Shown: positions 20,402 to 32,489 of the stretch, piece by piece
Numbering within the stretch: position 1 is the first letter of the stretch
Layout of the letters: each line of letters starts with the position of its first letter
Position numbers and translations under genes: made by a program
Notes under the pieces: model-generated
The model's input: the letters and a program-made list of their open reading frames with translations, nothing else
The model's database searches: none
Told to the model about the DNA's origin: nothing
Origin: Ipomoea triloba
Lineage: Eukaryota > Streptophyta > Magnoliopsida > Solanales > Convolvulaceae
Reading direction: 5' to 3'
Assembly: GCF_003576645.1 (NCBI RefSeq)
Contig: NC_044923.1
Coordinates: 18,410,104 to 18,474,103, forward strand
Length of the DNA stretch: 64,000 nt

Positions 20402-20911
20402 GGGAGATGTTTGCTCATTGCGTATACTCGCCTCATCTCATTAGTAATACACAAATTTTATCTCGTCCTTGAGTGAAATGTCTACTCATTGCGTTCATTC
20501 ATCTCATCTCACTAGTAATACACCAATTTTATCCCGTCGTTGATGAGGGAGATGTCTACTCATTACATTCACTTATCTCATCTCACTAGTAATACACGAA
20601 TTATATCTTGTTGTTGAGGAAAATGTCTACTCATTGCATTCACTCATTTCATCTCACTAGTAATACACGAATTTTATCTCGTCCTTGAGGAAAATGTCTA
20701 CTCATTGCATTCACTCATCTCATTTCACTAGTAATGCACGAATTTTACCTTGTCGTTGAGGGAGATGTCTACTCGATCATTGCATTCACTCATTATATTA
20801 TCTCATCTGATCTCACTAGTAATACACGAATTTTATCTTGTCGTTGAGGGAAATGTATATTCATTGCATTCACACATCTCATCTCACTAGTAATACATGA
20901 ATGTTATCTTT
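20402..20911. repeat. Minisatellite, about seven copies of a 70-85 bp unit
   Basis: The unit GAGATGTCTACTCATTGCAT...CATCTCACTAGTAATACACGAATTTTATCTCGTC recurs from about 20402, 20476, 20548, 20622, 20690, 20765 and 20850 with 5-15 percent divergence and one unit enlarged by an insertion. No ORF spans it. Confidence 0.85.
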
Positions 20912-21533
20912 GTGATCATGCATGAGAAATAAATAAGACAATGAAAATACTATTTGTATTTAATTATTTATTACACACCTGCTTTCATTTTTTTTGGTGA
21001 ACAATAGGGACCTACACACCCGCTTTTATTGAGTTAAGATTCTAATGACAATCTAGGTAGATTTATCTTCTTATGATCTTTTACTAGCTAAACTCACAAG
21101 ACAGACTTCACCTAAGTGCACATTAAATTAAGGTTGTGCACTTTCCATAAATCAGGCATATGAAATTATGGATCTCTCAAGCTGACTAACGACTACATTA
21201 GGCCTTCACCAACCTATAGACCATTCATATTTAATTTTAGTCTTCAATTTGCTCAAATATAATCATGGCCTATCAACCAAGATTCTTTAACTTTGTTCAA
21301 CACAAATTGGCCTGGTCACTATTGGAATTGAAGCCCAAATTAAACAAAATTGTTGCCATGATCAAAGATGGAGAAGAATTTCTCCAAGACCAGAAGATCC
21401 AAATTCTTTATTTGATAATAAAGCACATGTTCTATTTTAATTAAAAGGTTAAATTTATAGTGAGATTATGCATGTATTGTTTTATAAAGTTTATATTCAA
21501 TACATTCTATTAAGTGTGCATGCGGAATAATTT
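20912..21533. other. Intergenic, nothing recognised
   Basis: AT-rich single-copy-looking DNA with no ORF, repeat or RNA gene that I can support. Confidence 0.5.
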
Positions 21534-21546
21534 TTGTGGGCTAGCT

Positions 21547-21748
21547 TTTTTTGTAGCTTTTTTTTTTTTTTTTGAATACGACTGACCCTATTACACCCTA
21601 TTACATTGTAGTATGTGTTCATCTATACTTTTCTCAGCCTGTTGAAGCACAAAGAGTCAATTTCGATATCTCTTCCACTGAGGCTCGAACTCATGACTTT
21701 TTACTTGAGGGAGGCCACTACATGCCATTTGAGCACAAGGTGCTTGGC
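21547..21748 (-). mobile_element. tRNA-derived SINE with 13-bp target duplication
   Basis: Minus-strand reading: an A-box-like region, CATGAGTTCGAGCCTCA (a pol III B box close to GGTTCGANNCC, complement near 21682-21698) and a 3' poly(A) seen as a T run at 21558-21573. The 13-bp direct repeat TTGTGGGCTAGCT flanks it exactly at 21534-21546 and 21749-21761. Structure and flanks are those of a SINE mobilised by LINE machinery; the body is about 200 bp. Confidence 0.88.
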
Positions 21749-21761
21749 TTGTGGGCTAGCT

Positions 21762-22269
21762 AATTAAGCAATACATTATTGAAATATCCTTCTGTCTAGT
21801 AGAGTAGAGGTTCAAATTAACCTTGTAGGTTTTACCTACTATACTTTTATAGTCAACAATTATCACATGTTCTGGGAAGATTGAGATTGTTGAGGACATT
21901 AATATTTTTCTCAAGCTGGATGTGTAGTCTGTAGCCTGAACTAGAGCACTGAGATGATAAACTAGATAAGTGGTTCACAACGCACCCATACCAACTATAT
22001 ATCCATCCAAAAACTTTACCACTATATTATTATATTATACTGGACTTCACCTTGGTGAAAAATTAAATGTCTAATCTATTATAATTATTAAAGGATTTGA
22101 ATCCAATAGGAGAATAGCAAAAGTAAGCAAACAGAAATGGTAATGAGTATCAAATTTTATAGGGTGCAAAAGAAACACAACCTTAGTCTAAAAAATGTTT
22201 ACAAAAATTTAGGTTAAGAAATGTCCACAATATCAACAAAGAGAACGAAGTCAGACATTTCCTGGCAGC
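21762..22269. other. Intergenic, nothing recognised
   Basis: No coding frame or clear repeat. A few short AT runs (22024-22040) only. Confidence 0.5.
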
Positions 22270-22329
22270 AAAGGGCACCTAAAAGACTGGGTGCTACTGC
22301 CCTTCAAAAGTAGAAGTCATTGCAACTAG

Positions 22330-22665
22330 GGAGGCACTAAGTTGGACCAAGTTAAAAGGTTAGGATTACATTCATTTGGAAACGGATTCTCTACTGCTCG
22401 TCCAAGCTGTTTATTCGCTTGGTATTGAATCTTCTTTTGATCTGCTAGCCATTGATGTAAAAGATCTGTTGTATTTGTTCCAGAATGCACGTCTTTCTTT
22501 TGTTAAACAAGTCGCGAATATGATGGCCCATCTCATTGCTAGGGAGTCTTGTTCTGAGTCAACTTGTGAGGAGTGAAACTTTTCGCCACCCTCGTTTATC
22601 CTACTGCTTTGTACTCGGATTTGAATTAATGAAATCGTTCTCGTTTACTTTCACAAAAAAAAAAA
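22330..22665 (+). mobile_element. LINE 3' end with RNase H remnant and poly(A)
   Basis: Coding remnants HLETDSLLLVQAVYSLG, SSFDLLAIDVKDLL and FVKQVANMMAHLIARESC (about 22370-22560) match the C-terminal RNase H-like domain of plant L1-type LINEs (ETDS and N-x-x-AH motifs). The stop is at 22574-22576, then a short 3' UTR and an A run at 22653-22664. Earlier frame is broken. A 5'-truncated dead copy; its left limit and target duplication were not found. Confidence 0.75.
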
Positions 22666-23934
22666 AGATCCAAGTCGGATTACTTTCAGCAACATGCAAA
22701 CCAAAGAGAGTGGTCGTGTGTAGGTGTGTCGGGTCGCCACCCAATCTACAAAAAATATTTGTCTCTCAATGAATATGTTTAACTAAACACTTCCAGTATC
22801 ACCTCATAAGATCTCTTAGCTTATACTTTCAAGCAAGTGATAGATGGGATCTCTAACATTAATTACTAGCTTAGCATATATGCTTAATTAACTTTATTTA
22901 TTACTACAAGAGAGTCAATTTTATAGTTTAATGGTACGTTTGAAAGTATTTATTCCAATAGACCATATGATAACTTGTCCAAATTTTTGTCAAAACCAGC
23001 CTGCTATTGCGGTTTCTATCAGGTTAATTGGCCTATCACACTTCCAAAACAACAACATTAATTTTCATATCTAAATCACCAGATTTATTCCATCTAATTA
23101 ATGAGATCGAATCTCTTATTAAGTTTATTTCTACGTTTTTCCTTGTTTCCGAAACCTTGTTTATTTTCCTAAAATTTGTTGACTCGCATTCTTCAAAGTA
23201 TCCAAATTCCATATCAATAAGATAATTAAGATCATATATATTATTTAACAGAAAATTTATTATACCCATATAGGATTTAGGAAGAATGATAAAGGTTGAG
23301 CCACAGTGGATGCGTTATTGACTGTCTACTACAATATGATGTAATAGAGTCAGTAGTACTCAAAATATATATAGGTTTTAGATTTAAATTTAAATTTTAA
23401 TTATTACATAAATATAAATTAATAGCATAAATTATTGCGCAAAATAATCTTTTAAATTTAATAAATGCAATCTACTAATCTAAAGCACTACTAATTACGA
23501 CAACTGAATTTCAACATTTTCACTTCAATCCGATATTAATCAAATATTAAGTGACAAATTCTTCAAAAATTCAGACACAATTGTAAATTTGTAGTATTTA
23601 TAAGTTTTAAAACAAATATATCATTAATTTTAAGTATTTTAACAAAGAGGAAATAAAACAGAATTAATTAAGGATAGGGCCTGGGGAGCGGCATGAGTCA
23701 CGTACTCACGTCCATCAAATTCAAAATACTTTTGGTCCTACCCAATCAAGAAACAATCCAACACAAAATTCAATCTTGATATTGTTGTTGTCCCAAAAAA
23801 AAATCCATCATTTTTTGTGAACAATACAATGTTTTTAATTTGTATACATTAATGAAATATTCTTCTTTAAAAAAAATCCTATTTGAAGTGTTTGATTTGG
23901 TCAATTAAGGTTGGACCAATTTATTGATAATTTA
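22666..23934. other. Intergenic, nothing recognised
   Basis: AT-rich DNA with short chance ORFs only. No domain, RNA gene or structured repeat was identified. Confidence 0.5.
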
Positions 23935-23935
23935 T

Positions 23936-24190
23936 TAATTTTTTTGTTTTTTTTTTTAAATCAAGATAAGGGGTTACCCCAACTAGTCTAATATGTGAAG
24001 AGAAGGACTCTGCGGCACCCTAAGGATGTGATCTTCATTCACCAAACCAAGCACGTCCATCTCCGGGCTGTCAACCACTCTCATTCCGTGTTAATAACGA
24101 GTGGCCCATTTAACTAAGAGATCAGCCACACTATTCTGCTCCTTAAATCCATGGAGGACACGAACTTGTTGTCCGTCCTTCTAGTATGAA
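23936..24190 (-). mobile_element. LINE 3' end, RNase H remnant, minus strand
   Basis: On the minus strand a frame encodes VLHGFKEQNSVADLLVKWA (near 24165-24105), the conserved R..N..AD.L segment at the end of LINE RNase H domains, followed by a short tail and, at the other side, a T run on the plus strand (23941-23958) that is the poly(A) tail. The fragment is very short and broken, so only the 3' few hundred bases were inserted or survive. Confidence 0.68.
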
Positions 24191-24910
24191 GGAAAAATGA
24201 AGAAAATTAAAGTAAGAAAATGAAAATTTGTAAGAAAAAGAGATCAGAGTGACGTCAGACATGGAAGGGCACATGGAGGGGATCAGTTTTGAAGCTGAAT
24301 AATGCAATAATACTGGAAACAGGGCAAGTGGAGAAGATCAAACTCAACCAATTACTAAAATTTATTTTGTCTGAATACTTACTTGTTTTTCCAAAATAAA
24401 ATAATTCCAAAACAGGGCATCAACTTCCAACTCCCAACTAACCAAGTCATATGGGATCCTATCACACTAAATATATTGTCCTTTGAAATCCAAAAACGTG
24501 TTATTTTCAATGTATTTACCAAGTAAAACATTATTCTTAATCTTAAAAAACCTTTAAAAATAATGTAACTGAGCTTTTGTTCCAACTGTGTAAGTAGAGG
24601 TGAAGAAGGGTTAGGTTGGTCCCAATTTGAGCAGAACCTTTCTTCAGAGATTTGGCATTAACGTAACCATTGGTTTCAGTTTCAAAGCTGGTTGTAGGTC
24701 GGTCCACTACTCTCAATTTAGGTTTAGTCGGACCACTAGTTCCAGGACTTTTTTTTTTTTTTTTTTTTGGAGAAAAAGTTCCAGGACTAATTAAGACAGG
24801 TATTGGTATCAACTCATCTTTATTTGGATCAATTTAAGGTAATTCAAGTCTGAATTGACCTACTTTTCACCTCTATCCATAAAGTTATAATAATAATAAT
24901 AATAATAATA

Positions 24911-24947
<37 letters not shown>

Positions 24948-27308
24948 TCATATTTACAAATATTTATGATTAAAATAATTATGATGCACCATTTTATAAA
25001 AAAAAAATGTATCTAAAAAAAATGTGATTATAATACAAAATTTATGACTATGTATGTATATATAGGTCTTTCAAAAAAAAATGTATGTATATATAGGTAC
25101 GTAGAATATTAGGAAAAAAAAATTTGATTTTTTATTATTGGCTGCAATATTGTCAAAATATTCTTCCTACCATGTTTAGAAAAAATGTCCTTGTTTAATA
25201 ATTTTTTCCTATTTTGGTTTTGGTATCTTGATTGTTCATATGAAGATTGTACCTTGTATGTATTAGGGTTTTAGTAACATATAAGGGATAACATAGTATG
25301 AGGTGCAGAAGATAGCCGAATTTGTTAAAAAGGACGGGTGCAAAAAAAGGTACTCGGGAGTTGCGTTCTTATCAAGCAAGACATGAGAGATCATGTGACA
25401 TGAGAGACATTTATTACTAGACTTCTGAACAATTTCAATGCTTAATAAATTGATCTTGATTTAGGTTGGTGCCAGTAGATTCAACCATATTAACATCTTA
25501 TTGTATCACATTGCAGAATCTCAGTTATGACACACGGACGGACTGCAGTCCCATAGTAAAATCTTGACTGTTATAACTTAAGTAATCTATGTGAATATCA
25601 TCTCATTGGAGTATAATTTTCAAAAAAAAAAAAACAGTGCATGTGTGGAAGTAAAGCGCGTGAGGTGAGGGAGAAAAAGATAGACAGGTGGGGAAGTGGA
25701 CAATTAAGAATCCAAAACTGCTACTATTCCTTGGTTAGTATTATTTCAATTATATTCTTTGGGTGTTGGGTGTTGCGTGCGCTTTTGATGCTGAAATGAA
25801 GGGATGGCTAACGCTCCACCATTGCCTGCCTTATATTAATGCATGTTCTGTGTCGGTGGGTTAGTCGCCAATTCCTATAGCTTCTCATCATCTCATCCTT
25901 TTTTGGTCCATCAAACATATATTATCTACTCGATCCCTAATTTCAATTTAACATTTTCTCAACATTATATTGTGTATGTTTCATTTCATTAGAAATTTTC
26001 AAAGTTTCCTCCATTTATTTTTCAGTCTTTTATATGATTAAGGAAATTTGTAATCACTATTTAATTAAGGGTGTCTACATAATATATATGGTGTTGATTG
26101 GCACCATGATTCATGTACAAACTCAAGTAAAAAAATGTAAGGACAACGTTGATTTTTTTTGTCGATCAGTACCTATTATAAACTCAAAGTCTGTATGTCA
26201 CCATTTACTTTAAGGTGGTATTATATTAGGTATAAGAGTCATGAGTGTCGATCAATATCTTAAAATTTACCTATATATTTGTTACAAGTTTTTACTTATA
26301 TAACTTGTCATGTAAAAAGTAAATTGATCTTGAGTAGTTATTGAAATATGATCAATTTAATATATGTATGTGTGTGTATATGGATGTATTATATATTTTA
26401 TATATATTTATTTATTTTATTAAATAATTTTTTATTTATTTTGATTTGAATGCTTATTATTTATTACCAAAAAAAAAGATTTTTTTTCATTAAACTCATT
26501 ACAATTACCAAATATTTGATTTCAATTACGATCCCAACTTTAATGTTTGAAACAAATGTCCTCTAGTCTCTATCTTATAATTGCTGTAAATATACTCCTT
26601 TTTATTGTTGACATAGTTGCAAATATATTCTTTCATATGTTAACCTAATTATAAATCTAATACTTTAAATGAAGAACTAGATCAGATTTGCAACTAGCTA
26701 GGTTATTAACAATTAAAAGACTATATTTATACCAATTTAAAAACATGTGCTTAGATTTACAGCTAAATCAATAATTGATCTGGAGGGATTACATTTAAAA
26801 CAATTAAAATACAAAGACTATATTAATAACTTTCAAACAATTGATAGATTAAAAGTAGGGTGTGATATTTTTACTGAAAAGATATAATATATTAAATGTG
26901 CACATTTATTAGTATTAGTTTAAATTTTGAGTTAAAACCGATCGAACATATATCTCCACATGCTATATATTTGGCTCAAATAAAATTGAACAGATACACA
27001 CGTGATATGTAGTTTGAGAACCAAAATAATTAAGCATTTAATGATCGAGGATGAAACACACATATTATTGAATGGCATGTCATGTAAGTAGTGTTTTGTA
27101 TTTATATATATATTTAGTGGGAGATTAGAGGAGTGTGTTTGTGTTTTGTTTTGAAGATTAGATGGGACCCAAATACGCAGCAGAATCACATGTAGACTTC
27201 CTGTCATCTTACACTAACACACCAAATCCAATCAGCATCCGATCGATATCTCTTTCATAATCTCTGTGAACAAAGAAATTTGAATATATATATGAAATTC
27301 AAAATTCC
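24191..27308. other. Long intergenic stretch with microsatellites
   Basis: No gene is supported. A (TAA)n microsatellite lies at about 24886-24947, poly-T 24750-24768 and poly-A 25620-25634. Short ORFs in this stretch show no recognisable protein features. Confidence 0.55.
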
Positions 27309-27813
27309 TGTTACATGTATATATATCAAATATGGGGTGTGGGTACAAGCTTTGGATATATAGTCCTCTGATTCTTCAGTTGATGTCTTGAAGACTCCAT
27401 TGAAGGGCCTCCGAGTTTCAAGTGGCTTGATCTTCAGAGAAGAATTTATATGTTTGTTCTTCTGAAGGGCCTCCGGAATTATGTGGCTTGATCTTCAATA
27501 GGAGGTTTAGATCAACATGATAGGCATGATTTTCAAAGACGAACTTTTACATTTAGGATCATGAGGCTTTTATTTTCATGATCATGATATCTAATTCTCT
27601 AAATAAGCTACAAAGCTATTTCTATGATTTTTCCTAGGATGAATACATAGAAATAAGGTCTTATTTATAGCTGTAGGATAAAGAGTTTTGATAAGTTCAA
27701 ACTCTTTAGATATTATCTAATTAACAAATTAGATAATATCAATATTATCCAAATACATTTAAATATATTAATATTGATAAGTAACAATATTTAGCAAATT
27801 TTCAGTGTCAACA
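27309..27813. mobile_element. Candidate solo LTR (505 bp)
   Basis: The segment starts TGTTACATG and ends GTGTCAACA (TG...CA with matching TGTT/AACA ends). It carries an internal duplicated block (GAAGGGCCTCCG with GGCTTGATCTTCA, near 27401-27438 and 27465-27500) and a TTATTTATAGCTGTAGG TATA-like site, features usual in plant LTRs. Flanking pentamers (ATTCC and ATCTC) do not match, so the call rests on ends and style alone. Confidence 0.4.
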
Positions 27814-28277
27814 ATCTCAATACTCTGCATAATTAATACACATCATATCACTCAGTGTTCTTCAATTAGAGCATGCATATATGTATAGATTGGCAAATCT
27901 TGTTTACTGCAAATTAATTAAATTTGGAGATCATAATTAAGTTTTCCTACTTAGCTTGTTTGTATAAGCTAAGTTTTTGTATCTTATGTAATTAAAATGC
28001 ATAGTCAATTGAATTTCTGACTATGTTTTATAGCGCAAATTACCCTTATTGCATTGGAACCTTGGTCCAAAATGATATTCAGATTATGTTCTTATAGTTA
28101 ACATATTATATTATTATGTGTCTTCAGTTAATAAATTATGCACCTATAAATATATGAGGCGCACAATATGTTAATTAAATGCTGATACATAATTTATTAA
28201 TTGCAAACACATAATATGTATGTTAACACAGATACGTAATGTGTTACTTGTAGTTAATAAATTATGTACGTGTAGTT

Positions 28278-28279
<2 letters not shown>
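27814..28279. other. Intergenic with repeated TTAATAAATTATG motifs
   Basis: AGTTAATAAATTATG(C/T)AC and variants of GTTAACA..ATATG recur in 28085-28275, flanking the AT microsatellite. No coding potential. Confidence 0.5.
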
Positions 28280-28353
<74 letters not shown>

Positions 28354-29314
28354 GTGTATTCNNNNNNNNNNNNNNNNNNNNNNNNNNNNNNNNNNNNNNN
28401 NNNNNNNNNNNNNNNNNNNNNNNNNNNNNNNNNNNNNNNNNNNNNNNNNNNNNNNNNNNNNNNNNNNNNNNNNNNNNNNNNNNNNNNNNNNNNNNNNNNN
28501 NNNNNNNNNNNNNNNNNNNNNNNNNNNNNNNNNNNNNNNNNNNNNNNNNNNNNNNNNNNNNNNNNNNNNNNNNNNNNNNNNNNNNNNNNNNNNNNNNNNN
28601 NNNNNNNNNNNNNNNNNNNNNNNNNNNNNNNNNNNNNNNNNNNNNNNNNNNNNNNNNNNNNNNNNNNNNNNNNNNNNNNNNNNNNNNNNNNNNNNNNNNN
28701 NNNNNNNNNNNNNNNNNNNNNNNNNNNNNNNNNNNNNNNNNNNNNNNNNNNNNNNNNNNNNNNNNNNNNNNNNNNNNNNNNNNNNNNNNNNNNNNNNNNN
28801 NNNNNNNNNNNNNNNNNNNNNNNNNNNNNNNNNNNNNNNNNNNNNNNNNNNNNNNNNNNNNNNNNNNNNNNNNNNNNNNNNNNNNNNNNNNNNNNNNNNN
28901 NNNNNNNNNNNNNNNNNNNNNNNNNNNNNNNNNNNNNNNNNNNNNNNNNNNNNNNNNNNNNNNNNNNNNNNNNNNNNNNNNNNNNNNNNNNNNNNNNNNN
29001 NNNNNNNNNNNNNNNNNNNNNNNNNNNNNNNNNNNNNNNNNNNNNNNNNNNNNNNNNNNNNNNNNNNNNNNNNNNNNNNNNNNNNNNNNNNNNNNNNNNN
29101 NNNNNNNNNNNNNNNNNNNNNNNNNNNNNNNNNNNNNNNNNNNNNNNNNNNNNNNNNNNNNNNNNNNNNNNNNNNNNNNNNNNNNNNNNNNNNNNNNNNN
29201 NNNNNNNNNNNNNNNNNNNNNNNNNNNNNNNNNNNNNNNNNNNNNNNNNNNNNNNNNNNNNNNNNNNNNNNNNNNNNNNNNNNNNNNNNNNNNNNNNNNN
29301 NNNNNNNNNNNNNN

Positions 29315-29384
<70 letters not shown>
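28280..29384. repeat. (AT)n microsatellite split by an assembly gap
   Basis: (AT)n occupies 28280-28350 and 29315-29384, with N from 28362 to 29314. The sequence TATTATGTGTATTC follows the repeat both just before the gap (28349-28361) and just after the second repeat (29382-29395), so the two contig ends may overlap rather than be separated by 953 bp. Confidence 0.9.
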
Positions 29385-29387
<3 letters not shown>

Positions 29388-29395
29388 GTGTATTC

Positions 29396-30044
29396 AATCT
29401 ATTTATAGGTGCATAATTTATTAGCTGATGTTATTTTAGACTAGAATCCACATTATAAGGTGGACATTTGTTCATGGTATAACAATTGGATTTTACATTA
29501 GACTATAGTTCTCAATCCAATACCTATTCAAATTTTATTCTAATAAAATAAAGCAACGAGGGAGCATTGTGTTTTCATGATTTTGGAAAGGACGTCTCAC
29601 TATGACTTGCACGTACCTTTTAATTTATCGACTACACACACAGTGTTAAAAGTCCATTCATTACCGTTATATGTTGCGGTTTTTATACATATTGTTAGAA
29701 TATCTTATCAAATAATTAAACAATTATTTGAACCAAGCCTATTGTTTTGTTTTACCCATTTAGAGATCACTAAAGATGAATACATCCTATGACATTTATA
29801 CATGGAGGCAATAAATTAACTCCAAATATCCATAACTATCTCCGATTAGGATTCTTCACTGTTTGAGAATTATAGTTAGCCGGGTTTATTGAAGTGAGAT
29901 TGTCAACCCCGGTTTCAATTAAGCTAAAGGAAAAATTATAAAAAGTTTTTAATAATTTATCACAAAAAGTAATAATGACTTGGCACAATTAGTTCAAATT
30001 CTTTTAGAAGCGAATGCTTTGGAATATTCCATTCTTGAATTCAC
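29396..30044. other. Intergenic, nothing recognised
   Basis: A 71-codon ORF (29577-29792) shows no domain and an amino-acid mix typical of random AT-rich frames. Confidence 0.5.
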
Positions 30045-30170
30045 TCATTAAGTCTAGTGGCACCTGGTTACACCCCAAAAGAGAGGAGGTGGGTTCGAGT
30101 CTCAGTGAAGACGATATTGGTTCTTTGTGTTTCATTTGGTTGAGAAAGTATTTAAAAAAAAAACTGTATG
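30045..30170 (+). mobile_element. tRNA-derived SINE (plus strand)
   Basis: TCTAGTGGCACCTGG (A-box region, about 30054-30068) and GGTGGGTTCGAGTCTCAGTG (B box GGTTCGAGTCT, 30089-30108) are at the usual 30-40 bp spacing. A TTGGTTGAGAAAGTATTT tail and an A run (30154-30163) follow. The layout matches plant SINEs; clean target duplications were not found. Confidence 0.65.
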
Positions 30171-31667
30171 AAAAAAAAAGAACGTCAATATAATATTATC
30201 AAACTACTACATAAGAAATAGGGAAACAACCATATAAAAAAGAAATCAAGAGGAGTACGTATAGTTGAGCATATATATAATATATAAATGTGCAATCTAT
30301 TTATCAGTTTAGACTTTTGATTGAAATGAAACATAAACTTCAATTTGGTCACCCGATTAAAAAAGAGACTGTGTTCACACATGGGGTGTACTGTTGAGCA
30401 TAGGCTTAAACTATTATTGACTCAATATCTATTATATTTATTTATATCAAAAGAATGTTTATAAGACCATTTTGATTTGCTGATTAATAATCATATCTTA
30501 TGTGACAATTTCCTACTGATTAATGGAACTATATATATTTTCAAAAAAAAATGGAACTATATATTTTTATAATATTATTAACCGATTTTCACAGTGAGAA
30601 ACTCTTAGCCTTGAAAGAGCTATTATATAAATGACAAAATACATGACATTAGGCTTGTTGTTCAAGCATGCGCAAGAGGAAGGGAAAAAGAAGCACAATT
30701 TGTTAGACCTAGACTGATTTTTTTGATTGAGTGGAATAGTGGATATCGAGGTGGATGTTGAGGCTCACAAAAAAAAATCCCAATTGATCAGAATGCTCTA
30801 AGCCAACCACGTACCGTATAAATTTAGTGTTAGAAGGCATGGGCTGGGTGTGCATGCACAAGCACTCTCTAGAATTGTAAACTAACTGATCTGACATGGG
30901 TGAGGATTGTAGTGGGTCCTGTCTTAGACCATACTTGTATTTTAGACCCCTAATAATTTAAAGGTTAAATTTTTTGTAACTCGTGTTAATTGTAGTGTAG
31001 CAGGTAGTAAAAAAATACAATACGTATTTGATTGGTTAGACCAATCACTCTTCCAATAATTTGTTCTTCTGTCATTGCTCAAACATACTATATTATGCCA
31101 CTAAAAATACTCAAGAATCTCTCAACAAAATATATAAAGGCATCAATTTTTTTTTTATGTTTTATATAAAGCCATCAATAACCATCCTATTTTACCCTAA
31201 CCACACACTATTACTTAGTAGTGTAATAATAATAACCAAAAAAAAAACTACATACTAGTCAATTCAACAAATTAAAGGAAGAAACTTCTAAAAGAATAAT
31301 AGAAGAGAGAGATTGCAATGTTAAATGGTTGAAATTATTCAATGCAGACATGGAGTAAAATAACAAGAGTAACGCATGGTGTGGTGGCAAGCTCAAAACA
31401 CGGGTCATGAGCCGTCATGCATGCAAGGCAGAGTGATTATTAACACCAAGAATGAAACTCAGATCGATACCTATTTCCTAAGCCTAATGAAAAAATTCCA
31501 ATCATATTAGGCATGGATCAACAATCATATTATGTACAAATTAAGTTCATACAATTTATAGTCTAACTGTCTAAGTTAGATAGATAACCCTGTGAATTTA
31601 CCAAAAAAAAAATTAAAGAATTATTTTTCAAGTATTGAAAAGTTTGTTGCATAATAGTGGAAGACTG
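30171..31667. other. Intergenic, nothing firm
   Basis: AT-rich DNA. A weak pol III-like stretch near 31378-31470 is too degenerate to call. No coding region is supported. Confidence 0.5.
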
Positions 31668-31675
31668 ATACAAAT

Positions 31676-31899
31676 TAGGGTGGACAAATTGAGTTTCCGA
31701 TCCATTCGGTTAGTGTGTGTGTGTGTATATACACACACACGAACGGTTTTTGATTCAGTTTGGATAAAAATCAAACCGAATCGAAACTGTTTGGTTTACA
31801 AATACTGAAACCATTCAATTTTCTATACAAATAGAAATTGAACTGGACCGGTCCGGTTTGGTTCGATTTGAATAAACTGAATCGATTTACCCACCCCTA
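31676..31899. mobile_element. hAT-type MITE (224 bp) with 8-bp target duplication
   Basis: The ends are TAGGGTGGACAAATTGAG and, inverted, TAGGGGTGGGTAAATCGATT. The octamer ATACAAAT lies immediately outside both ends (31668-31675 and 31900-31907), as expected for hAT elements. The interior is rich in AACCGAAT/TTTGGTT blocks and a GTGTGTGT..ACACACAC hairpin (31712-31740). No coding capacity. Confidence 0.88.
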
Positions 31900-31907
31900 A
31901 TACAAAT

Positions 31908-32254
31908 AATTCTTGATCAATTTCTTAGAACAACCACATTAGTATAGATTTCTAATGAGTTTTTGTCAAGATTACGTGAGTAGAGAGGAGAGAGAAAAGC
32001 ATTTCAAAAAAAATGTAAAAAAAAAAAGCATGCTGAATGTAAAAAAAAAATGCTTAATTACTCGCCCAGATGACGCATGCAGAACACGCATATATAGTGC
32101 ACGTAACGCGCAGAATTGCACGGGCCACACAAATATCCACATTAAAAATTCAATTTTTCTCTCCTCCATCTTGGCAAAAAAAAAAAAAAAAAAAAAAAAA
32201 CACATTATTTAATTTTATCAACTTAATGATCATTATCCATGCTAAAGTTTTCAT
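31908..32254. other. Intergenic with long A run
   Basis: Contains an A-run of about 24 bases (32177-32200). Possible poly(A) tail of a degraded retroelement, but nothing recognisable precedes it. Confidence 0.45.
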
Positions 32255-32489
32255 AATTTTTCTTAACATTGAAGTGCACAAGTTTTGTTTTTCAGGTGCA
32301 CAAGTTTTTTTCTCCAAGTGCATAAGTTTTGTTCTTCATCAGGTGTATAAGGTTATAATAAAAGTGCAATTTTTTTTTTTTTTTTTGAATCGTTGATCCA
32401 GACAGATCAATGATTCAAATCTCTCCGCATGTTTTACTTGGGCGCCTCTCTTCACTTGATCTGGACCATATATATATATATATATATAA

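Noticed and set aside
28276..29424. Long ORFs across N gaps and IYIYIY runs
   Set aside because: They consist of N and AT dinucleotide repeats; not genes. The same holds for 33242-34132 and 1922-2878.
29577..29792. 71-codon ORF in the intergenic region
   Set aside because: No domain, no splice context and a composition typical of chance ORFs.
31378..31470. Possible third SINE (GGTGTGGTGGCAAGC..., CATGAGCCGTCATG)
   Set aside because: No acceptable B box and no target duplication.
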